DNA from: Bacteroidales bacterium
Lineage (GTDB): Bacteria > Bacteroidota > Bacteroidia > Bacteroidales > BM520
NCBI GenBank assembly: GCA_023230285.1
Contig: JALNXP010000072.1
Span: 1-10,010 of the forward strand
Reading direction: 5' to 3'
DNA length: 10,010 bases
The position numbers and the translations under genes were made by a program. A model generated the notes under the pieces. The model made no database searches, had not been told where the DNA came from, and saw only the letters and a list, made by a program, of their open reading frames with translations. Position 1 is the stretch's first letter. Each line of letters opens with the position of its first letter. This document shows positions 1-5,561 of the stretch, piece after piece.

Positions 1-2
1 GA

Positions 3-233
3 TTAAATTATCATGCAATTGCAATAGGAGAAATGTTGGGTTTATATATAAACTTCATGCACTTTGGAATGTCATTTAATCACTTGCTGTTGCTTGCTTT
101 AATTCTGATATTCGGATTAGTAGGCTTTTCGCAGATGAAAATGAACAAATGTTCTTCTTCGATATATTACCTCAGCAGCATTTTAGGATTGCTAAGTAGC
201 TTTGCAACTTTCTATTACGAGATTATCATCTAA
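3..233 (+). CDS. 3' end of a membrane protein, possibly PAP2 phosphatase-like (5' truncated)
   Basis: The frame is open from the first bases of the window, so the ATG at 33 is probably internal and this is the C-terminal end of a longer protein. About 76 residues are visible. They hold two strongly hydrophobic stretches, LLLLALILIFGLVGF and YYLSSILGLLSSFATF, consistent with two membrane helices. The order HAIAIGEMLG, then a hydrophobic helix ending GLVGFSQ, then a second helix, resembles the C-terminal half of Bacteroidota PAP2-type phosphatases, where a histidine-bearing helix is followed by GLVGSARL and a second histidine. If so, the usual SR arginine is Gln here and the second histidine is replaced, which suggests a degenerate or divergent active site. 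The family link is pattern-based inference from a fragment; an unrelated integral membrane protein is possible. The gene converges on the barrel gene downstream. Confidence 0.6.
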   Translation, partial: LNYHAIAIGEMLGLYINFMHFGMSFNHLLLLALILIFGLVGFSQMKMNKCSSSIYYLSSILGLLSSFATFYYEIII

Positions 234-257
234 AGAATTAAATCACAAAAGATAATA

Positions 258-271
258 TTATTAATTAATAA
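258..271. repeat. AT-only perfect palindrome between convergent genes
   Basis: TTATTAATTAATAA is its own reverse complement. It overlaps the stop codon of the minus-strand barrel gene and lies 25 bp past the stop of the plus-strand membrane gene. It is the only symmetrical element in this convergent gap. It has no G or C and no loop, so it would be a weak terminator at best. It could also be chance in AT-rich DNA. Confidence 0.35.
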
Positions 272-975
272 CCGGGGGTAAAAGAAATACCGAGAGAAAT
301 TGGGTTGATTTTGCTGCCGCCTGTAGCATCGTATACAGGTATCAGTGAGTAAGCGGCATAAGCACTAAACCATTTCCAACCGACTCTTACAACAGGACCT
401 AATTGGAAAGATGACAGATTATCGATGTTGCATTTTTTGTATTTTATAGTACTTTCAGTGCCGTAAATAAAGTCGGTACCTTTATATTTGGATAAGGAAT
501 TAACTAAAAAGCCGAGTTTAATTCCGGCAGAAAATTTGACGCCGCTTTTAGCACAAAATCTTAATTCTATAGGAATGTCCACATAAGTTAAAGCTATTTT
601 ATTTTTTGTATAAGATAATCCATTTTGTATAGAATCTATTTTTTGGAAGTAAAAATCTTCGCCCCAACTTTCTGATTGTAAATCAGTTGGAATTGCATCT
701 TTAGGTAAGGCGTCAGAATAAAAATTATGGAAAGAAACGCCTGCACCTATAGCAACAGAGAAGTTAGATTTTTCAAAAGGAATTACATAAGAAGCTGACA
801 TTCCAAAGCCTTGATTTATAGCGCGTGGCGAAAAATTTTCAGGTGTATTTACTAATAAATCTGTAAACACATCGAAAGAATTTGTATAATGTCGTTTGAT
901 GTTGTCACTAAGTTGTGCTGATAAAGAAAGTGCTGATAACACAAAAATAGAAAAAAGAATAGCTTTTACCTTCAT
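265..975 (-). CDS. Outer-membrane beta-barrel protein (PorT-like), exported
   Basis: The product has 236 residues and begins with a signal peptide: positive MKVK, a hydrophobic core, and a probable signal peptidase I site at SLSA|Q near residue 20. There is no lipobox cysteine. The rest alternates short amphipathic strands with polar loops and lacks hydrophobic helices, as expected for a small outer-membrane barrel. The stretch ALTYVDIPIELRF (about 128-140) matches the YxxIPxxxxF strand typical of the Bacteroidota PorT/outer-membrane beta-barrel family. It is followed by further strands such as FSAGIKLGFLVNS and VVRVGWKWFSAYAAYSLIPVY. The protein ends in an aromatic residue (SLGISFTPGY), usual for barrels recognised by the BAM machinery. 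Length fits the family (about 200-250 aa). No enzymatic residues are visible and the specific role is unknown. It appears monocistronic, with a candidate promoter about 150 bp upstream. Confidence 0.85.
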   Translation of the reverse strand: MKVKAILFSIFVLSALSLSAQLSDNIKRHYTNSFDVFTDLLVNTPENFSPRAINQGFGMSASYVIPFEKSNFSVAIGAGVSFHNFYSDALPKDAIPTDLQSESWGEDFYFQKIDSIQNGLSYTKNKIALTYVDIPIELRFCAKSGVKFSAGIKLGFLVNSLSKYKGTDFIYGTESTIKYKKCNIDNLSSFQLGPVVRVGWKWFSAYAAYSLIPVYDATGGSKINPISLGISFTPGY

Positions 976-1274
976 AAAAATAAAACAATTAGAAACAACT
1001 TTTTGCCAACAAGCTGATTGTTAGTTTGTTGATTTGGACAAGCTGTTTTGGTTAAGTAATAACACAATAAATTAAAAAACGTCAGATACAAAGAAATATT
1101 GTAAATATATTGATTTTTTAATTGTTGCAAAGATATGCGATTTTTTTGATTAAGAGTGAAAATTGCTATTATTAGTTGTTTTATAGGGACTTTATTTGCC
1201 GGTGTAAAAAAATATTTTAAAAATGATGGTAACGTTTTGATGATTTTTACGATTATATACCAAATGATGGTGAA
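976..1274. other. 299-bp divergent intergenic region; no gene found
   Basis: This spacer separates the minus-strand barrel gene from the plus-strand lamin-tail gene. It holds a good TATCTTTG promoter box reading toward the barrel gene (1128-1135). For the plus-strand gene no exact TAnnTTTG box was found; the nearest is TTTATTTG at 1191-1198, one base off consensus. The 8-mer ACAAGCTG occurs twice, at 1009-1016 and 1038-1045, within the expected barrel-gene leader. No open frame with coding character, tRNA or strong G+C hairpin is visible. Confidence 0.6.
1128..1135 (-). promoter_or_regulatory. Candidate -7 promoter box (TATCTTTG) for the barrel gene
   Basis: Read on the minus strand the sequence is TATCTTTGCAA, an exact match to the Bacteroidota -7 consensus TAnnTTTG. 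No clear TTTG -33 element lies 19-21 bp upstream. Transcription from here would begin near 1120 and give an untranslated leader of roughly 145 nt before the start at 975, which is long for this kind of genome. Confidence 0.55.
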
Positions 1275-3863
1275 ATGAAGAGAATTGTCAGAATATTTGT
1301 TGTTGTTTTATTATTCATGTTAGAAGGGTTGTCAGCATTTGGTCAATTTATGGATATGTTTGATGATGGAGATTACACGGATGATCCGGAGTGGATAGTC
1401 GGGGGTGCGAATTTTATTGTCAATGAAGCCGGAATGTTGCAAACAGCTTCTGAGACAGAGGGCGAAGCGTGGATATTTACTCGGAGTGAACTGTCGGAGA
1501 GTGTTGAGTGGACTTTCAGAATAAAACTTGCATTCGCACCGTCCGATAATAATTATTCTGTAATATGGCTCTGTGCAGATGATTATACGCCTGTTAATAT
1601 ACAAAACGGTTATTATTTGCGCTTTGGTGAAACCGGCAGTAATGATGCTATTGAACTTTATTCTCAAAAGCAAGGCGAATCACAGCTGATATTAAGAGGT
1701 ATAGAAGCTTCTATTTCATCATCATTTATTAAGGATGTAAAGGTAATGCGCTTTTCAGACGGTACGTGGCAATTGTATACAAAAAACATTGAGAATGAAC
1801 ATTATATTCTTGAGGCAGAAGTGTTTTACAATGAATATTTCACTTCAGAATATTTTGGTATATTCTGTAAATTTACAAAAACAAACAGTAAAAATTTTTA
1901 TTATGATAATTTTATAGTTCAATCATTATATGAAGACAAAATACCACCTTGTATAAAATCATGTATAATGCGTAATTCAACTACAATTGCGTTGCAATTT
2001 AGTGAGCCTGTAGTTGGAGCCGGCAATAACCTTAATTACATATTAGAAGATAATTTGTTATATCCGGTACAGGTTGAAATTTTCGAAGACTATGCTGATT
2101 ATATCAGGTTAGTATTTTTTGAAGAATTAGCAGATGGAAAGGAATACATGTTGTGTGTGTCAAACATTGCTGATTATCAACATAATATGATGTCAGACAC
2201 TTGCTTCGCTTTTACTATGCAGTATATTGATTATCAAGACATTGTGATAAGTGAAATAATGTATGATGTTAATCCTCCACCAAATAATTTACCTCCGTAT
2301 GATTATTTAGAATTATACAATAAAACAAGTGCTTTAGTAGATGTTTCAGAATGGACTTTGTCTATTTCCGGAAGCGAAATCGTCCTTCCACATCATATTG
2401 TCATTAGTAATGGTTATTTAATAGTAACAACCCATGCTTTCGGACAAGAAATATCTGCTAACACTGTTTTGTTGTCTTCGTTAAATATACAGAAAGATGA
2501 TAATATAGCACTCAAAAATGGACAGGGGGATTTAATTTTTTACATTCAGATAGATGATAATTGGTATCAAGATGCAGAGAAACAAAATGGCGGGTGGTCA
2601 TTGGAAATGGCTAATCCATACGTGTCGTGCATAACAGACGGCAATTGGTTTGAAAGTATTGATGAAGCAGGAGGCACGCCGGGCAGAGCTAATTCGGTAG
2701 AGGTTATTGTAGAAGATACTGTTTCTCCCAAGATGAAGTCTGTGACGATATTAGATTTAGATAAGATTATACTTAAATATTCTGAGACAATGGACTCTGT
2801 TGCTATTCTAAATGGGGAGATATATAATTTTCAACCTGAGTTAATAATTAAGACTATTGAAGCAACGGATTATTCATATTCGCAGGTTGAAATTGTTTTT
2901 GAGAATAAGATACAAGAAGATGTTGTGTATACTTTGAAGTTAGATGTCAATGTTTCTGATTGTGTTGGTAATACAATTACAGATTCAATTATTTTTGGGA
3001 TAGGTGCTGTTGTAGATTATAACGATATTGTATTTAATGAGGTGTTGTTTAATTCTTCTGATAATACTTCAGATTATGTTGAACTTATTAATATATCCGG
3101 GAAAGTTATAGACATACAGACATTGAAATTTGGTATTTATAAAGAAAATAAGTTTAGCAACAGTTGTTTAATGTCGAGTGAAAATAAATTAATGATGCCG
3201 GGAGATTATCTGCTTATAACTTCGGACACAACGAATTTGAGTACGCAATATCCGATGTGTGATAAATCAGCGTTTTGGATTGTAAAAAATTTTCCGAATT
3301 TGAATAATCAGGAAGGTTGCATTGGAATAGTTTCGGAAGATGGTACAGAGGTGGATAAATTTTGTTACAGCTCTGATATGCACCTTAGCTTATTGAATGA
3401 AGAGAAAGGTATAAGTTTGGAAAAAATGTCGGTATATAATAGTTCGGACAATTCGCAAAATTGGCATTCTGCGGCAAAGGCTTACAATTATGGCAGTCCG
3501 GGGATAAAAAATTCACAGTTTGCGGTATGGACAGATGCTAATAGAAGCAGCGATATAATTAATGTTGAACCTAAAGTAATTTCTCCAAACAATGATGGTA
3601 CTAAAGATTTTGTTGAGATATCATATGATTTTGATGAGATAGGAGGGGTTGCCAATATATATATATACAATCAATCAGGTGTTTTAGTGAGGCATCTTGT
3701 TGATAATGAGTTGCTTGCTGTATCCGGTTGTGTTGTGTGGAATGGGTATGATGAAAATGGCATAGCAGTACAAGCAGGGAACTACATAGTTTTATTGGAA
3801 AAAATAGACATGAAAGGAGGTAGGGAAAAGGCGAGAGCTGTAGTCTGTGTAGTTGCGATATAA
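1275..3863 (+). CDS. Secreted multidomain protein: duplicated Ig-like/lamin-tail modules with FlgD-like C-terminus
   Basis: The product has 862 residues with a signal peptide at 1-24 (basic start, hydrophobic core, cleavage near AFGQ). Residues about 25-217 form a beta-rich, LamG/concanavalin-like region (DDGDYTDDPEW start, NFYYDNFIVQ end). Two tandem units follow. Unit one is an Ig-like domain (about 221-317, IPPCIKSC, LQFSEPV) plus a lamin-tail domain (about 320-475, DIVISEIMYD, DYLELYN, closing NWFES...GTPGRANS). Unit two repeats the order: Ig-like (about 480-577, SPKMKSV, LKYSETMD) and lamin-tail (about 582-750, DIVFNEVLFN, DYVELIN, closing NWHS...GSPGIKNS). The C-terminus (about 764-862) is FlgD-like (SPNNDGTKDF, VVWNGYDENG, AGNYIVLLE). 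No catalytic motif is visible, so the protein is probably structural or adhesive at the surface. Whether the C-terminus is a type IX secretion signal is unclear. The ATG at 1275 is chosen because it opens the signal peptide; no Shine-Dalgarno sequence is evident. Confidence 0.85.
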   Translation: MKRIVRIFVVVLLFMLEGLSAFGQFMDMFDDGDYTDDPEWIVGGANFIVNEAGMLQTASETEGEAWIFTRSELSESVEWTFRIKLAFAPSDNNYSVIWLCADDYTPVNIQNGYYLRFGETGSNDAIELYSQKQGESQLILRGIEASISSSFIKDVKVMRFSDGTWQLYTKNIENEHYILEAEVFYNEYFTSEYFGIFCKFTKTNSKNFYYDNFIVQSLYEDKIPPCIKSCIMRNSTTIALQFSEPVVGAGNNLNYILEDNLLYPVQVEIFEDYADYIRLVFFEELADGKEYMLCVSNIADYQHNMMSDTCFAFTMQYIDYQDIVISEIMYDVNPPPNNLPPYDYLELYNKTSALVDVSEWTLSISGSEIVLPHHIVISNGYLIVTTHAFGQEISANTVLLSSLNIQKDDNIALKNGQGDLIFYIQIDDNWYQDAEKQNGGWSLEMANPYVSCITDGNWFESIDEAGGTPGRANSVEVIVEDTVSPKMKSVTILDLDKIILKYSETMDSVAILNGEIYNFQPELIIKTIEATDYSYSQVEIVFENKIQEDVVYTLKLDVNVSDCVGNTITDSIIFGIGAVVDYNDIVFNEVLFNSSDNTSDYVELINISGKVIDIQTLKFGIYKENKFSNSCLMSSENKLMMPGDYLLITSDTTNLSTQYPMCDKSAFWIVKNFPNLNNQEGCIGIVSEDGTEVDKFCYSSDMHLSLLNEEKGISLEKMSVYNSSDNSQNWHSAAKAYNYGSPGIKNSQFAVWTDANRSSDIINVEPKVISPNNDGTKDFVEISYDFDEIGGVANIYIYNQSGVLVRHLVDNELLAVSGCVVWNGYDENGIAVQAGNYIVLLEKIDMKGGREKARAVVCVVAI

Positions 3864-3868
3864 TATGA

Positions 3869-4573
3869 CTATTTATTTATGTCTTTTAATATGGCTTCGG
3901 CTAAGATAATATCTTGAGCATAAGTTATTTTCATATTTGATTTTTCGCCTATGACTATAAATATTTTCTCATTAGGGAGATATTTTGCTATAATTCCGCA
4001 GTCGTCTGTGGCAGCAAAAGATGTATCATTTAAAGCGAGTTTATAAGCCTTTTTTATCAAAGATAGTTTAAATGCCTGTGGAGTTTGCGCTTGAAAAAGG
4101 TAAGATCTGTTTGGAATATTGTCAATGAAATGTAAACAGTCATCTAACTTGAAGACAGTATCAGTAGCAGGTATGGCAACAGCGACACTATTGTGGAAAT
4201 TCAGGGCATCAATAACCTCATTGATAGTTTTTTGGCTGATGAGAGGACGAGCGCAATCGTGGAAGATGATGTTAGTATCATCGGGATAATCTTGATAAGC
4301 GGTAATTGCTGCAAAGGAAGAGAGGTAACGTTCTTTACCGCCGTTGATTACTTTGTTGATTTTTTTATAGCCATTATTGTTGATTATAGAATAAACTTTG
4401 TCGGTGCAAGATTCATTACTTACTATTGCAATTTCATTGATGTTATCATTAATTTCAAAGGCTTCGATAGAGAACTCTATGATAGGCTTGTTGTTAATTT
4501 CAATAAATTGTTTTGGCGAGTGGTTGTTCATTCTTGTGCCGGAGCCACCGGCGAGTATAACGGCGATGTTCAT
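3869..4573 (-). CDS. ispD: IspD/TarI-family cytidylyltransferase (probably 2-C-methyl-D-erythritol 4-phosphate cytidylyltransferase)
   Basis: This is a 234-residue cytoplasmic enzyme of the usual family length. It transfers CMP from CTP to a sugar-alcohol phosphate: methylerythritol phosphate in the MEP isoprenoid pathway (IspD) or ribitol 5-phosphate (TarI/Bcs1). Visible motifs are LAGGSGTRM (7-15), PKQF (20-23), GGKERYLSS (78-86), HDCARP (105-110), TDT (137-139), NRSYLFQAQTPQAF (155-168), TDD (189-191) and NMKIT (213-217). The nucleotide and substrate residues expected from E. coli IspD have counterparts: R14, K21, D106, R156 and K215. The HDCARP variant, the VSN after the third strand and the QAQTPQAF context lean toward the TarI/Bcs1-like branch, so substrate identity is uncertain and the symbol is provisional. 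The gene starts 2 bp after the CDF transporter stop and is almost certainly cotranscribed with it. Its stop lies 5 bp from that of the convergent lamin-tail gene. Confidence 0.82.
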   Translation of the reverse strand: MNIAVILAGGSGTRMNNHSPKQFIEINNKPIIEFSIEAFEINDNINEIAIVSNESCTDKVYSIINNNGYKKINKVINGGKERYLSSFAAITAYQDYPDDTNIIFHDCARPLISQKTINEVIDALNFHNSVAVAIPATDTVFKLDDCLHFIDNIPNRSYLFQAQTPQAFKLSLIKKAYKLALNDTSFAATDDCGIIAKYLPNEKIFIVIGEKSNMKITYAQDIILAEAILKDINK

Positions 4574-4575
4574 AT

Positions 4576-5451
4576 TTAGTCCAAGTTGTGTGCAAAATTG
4601 AGCGGTTCCACATGTATGGTTGTAGTGATGTCAAGCTGCTCTTTGATAGCATTTTCAATTTTTGTAGCTATATCATGTCCTATTTTGATGCTGAGGTTAC
4701 CATCAAGTTTGATATGGAAGGTAAGCTCTTGTTGGGACACATAGTTATGTATGTGAAAATGATGTAGTTGCAGGTCTTTGTCATAAATAGATTTTGCGAT
4801 GGCGGTGATTTTGTCTATCAGTTCTTGGCTTGGTTCTTCGCCGAGGAGTTTTGTAATAGCCTCTTTTATAATTATGTAAGTTGTATAGAATAGCATAAGG
4901 GCGATGATGATGCCGAGAACGCCGTCAATCCACCAGAATTTTTTTGCGAATAATATGCCGACGAGCACTACTACTGAGGAAATTGCGTCTGAACGATGAT
5001 GCCATCCATCTGCTTTAATGCTGATGTTATCATATTTTTTGCCAACAAAGAAAGCATATTGGGCAAGAGCTTCTTTCAAGACAATGGAGGTAATTGTAAC
5101 AACAATAGCAAGGGTTCCAAAAGTTGTTGATTTGTGGTCTGTTAGCTGGCTAATAGCACTTGTCAGAAAATCATAAGCTATTATAGCGAGCATAAAAGCT
5201 ATGAAAAGAGCGGCTATCTGTTCTATTCTGCCATGTCCGAACGGGTGTTGTCTGTCGGGCTTTTTAGCTGCGAATCTGACAGATAATACAACTATTAAAG
5301 AACTTAGTGAATCAGACAGTGTGTGCCATGCGTCAGCGGTAAGAGCTATTGACTTGGTGACTATTCCCGCCCAAAATTTCAATGCGAATAAAAAGATGTT
5401 CAATATTATAGAGATGACACCTTCGAGGTAACTTGCTTTGTCTTTGTTCAT
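4576..5451 (-). CDS. Cation diffusion facilitator (CDF) family divalent metal efflux transporter
   Basis: This inner-membrane metal/proton antiporter exports divalent cations, probably zinc-like, from the cytoplasm. Numbered from the ATG chosen here it has 291 residues, the usual CDF length. Six hydrophobic segments are visible. The transport site shows as TADAWHTLSD in TM2 (D40, H43, D47) and KADGWHHRSD in TM5 (H151, D155). A His in TM2 and an HxxxD in TM5 are typical of zinc-selective rather than iron/manganese members. HPFGHGRIE (69-77), the conserved loop after TM2, is intact. The C-terminal cytoplasmic domain (about 205-291) carries LHHFHIHNY and further histidines (THIHVEPL region), as in metal-binding dimerisation domains. 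The frame also opens at a TTG (5469), but that codon lies within the -7 promoter box, so the ATG at 5451 is preferred. The gene leads an operon with the cytidylyltransferase. The metal cannot be fixed from sequence alone. Confidence 0.9.
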   Translation of the reverse strand: MNKDKASYLEGVISIILNIFLFALKFWAGIVTKSIALTADAWHTLSDSLSSLIVVLSVRFAAKKPDRQHPFGHGRIEQIAALFIAFMLAIIAYDFLTSAISQLTDHKSTTFGTLAIVVTITSIVLKEALAQYAFFVGKKYDNISIKADGWHHRSDAISSVVVLVGILFAKKFWWIDGVLGIIIALMLFYTTYIIIKEAITKLLGEEPSQELIDKITAIAKSIYDKDLQLHHFHIHNYVSQQELTFHIKLDGNLSIKIGHDIATKIENAIKEQLDITTTIHVEPLNFAHNLD

Positions 5452-5466
5452 TACAAAAATTTTTTG

Positions 5467-5474
5467 CAAAGGTA
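5467..5474 (-). promoter_or_regulatory. -7 promoter box (TACCTTTG) for the CDF-ispD operon
   Basis: On the minus strand the sequence reads TTACCTTTGC, an exact TAnnTTTG match, about 15 bp from the ATG at 5451. Initiation 5-8 bp beyond the box would give a leader of only about 10 nt. No convincing TTTG -33 element was found. Confidence 0.6.
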
Positions 5475-5523
5475 ATATTTTTGTATAAATTTAAGTTGTA
5501 GAAATCATGAAAAAAATCTTTTT

Positions 5524-5546
5524 TTGTTACCTTTGCGTGGTAACAA
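5524..5546 (+). promoter_or_regulatory. Perfect 8-bp inverted repeat over the dnaE promoter (candidate operator or 5' hairpin)
   Basis: TTGTTACC (5524-5531) and GGTAACAA (5539-5546) are exact reverse complements around a 7-nt centre, TTTGCGT. The left arm contains the TACC of the -7 box and the centre contains its TTTG. The right arm covers the expected transcription start. A dyad in this position suits a repressor operator; if RNA started further upstream it could also fold as a hairpin. No matching regulator gene lies in the window. Confidence 0.45.
5528..5535 (+). promoter_or_regulatory. -7 promoter box (TACCTTTG) for dnaE
   Basis: This is an exact match to TAnnTTTG, 26 bp before the dnaE ATG, placing transcription start near 5541-5543 and giving a leader of about 20 nt. 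The flanking 10-mer TTACCTTTGC is identical to the one driving the opposite operon. The -33 element is not recognisable. Confidence 0.6.
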
Positions 5547-5561
5547 GTCAAATTAGCTAAA

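Noticed and set aside
234..264. Bidirectional terminator between the first two genes
   Set aside because: The only symmetry is an AT-only palindrome with no loop or G+C stem; it was recorded as a repeat, not as a terminator.
1191..1198. TTTATTTG as a promoter box for the lamin-tail gene
   Set aside because: It deviates from TAnnTTTG at the usually fixed A and has no well-spaced TTG upstream, so it was not listed as a promoter.
1332..1673. Open frame of 113 codons on the minus strand inside the lamin-tail gene
   Set aside because: It is fully antisense to a well-supported signal-peptide and beta-rich coding region, and its translation has no family resemblance.
3488..3670. Open frame of 60 codons on the minus strand
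   Set aside because: It is antisense to the FlgD-like C-terminal domain, short, and has no promoter or recognisable product.
4193..4601. Two plus-strand open frames opposite the cytidylyltransferase gene
   Set aside because: They lie opposite conserved enzyme motifs (HDCARP, GGKER, LAGGSGTRM); the translations look like complements of those motifs.
5201..5551. Open frames in other phases over the CDF transporter N-terminus and the divergent promoter
   Set aside because: One is antisense to conserved transmembrane segments. The other runs across the dnaE promoter and into the transporter out of phase. Neither has coding features.
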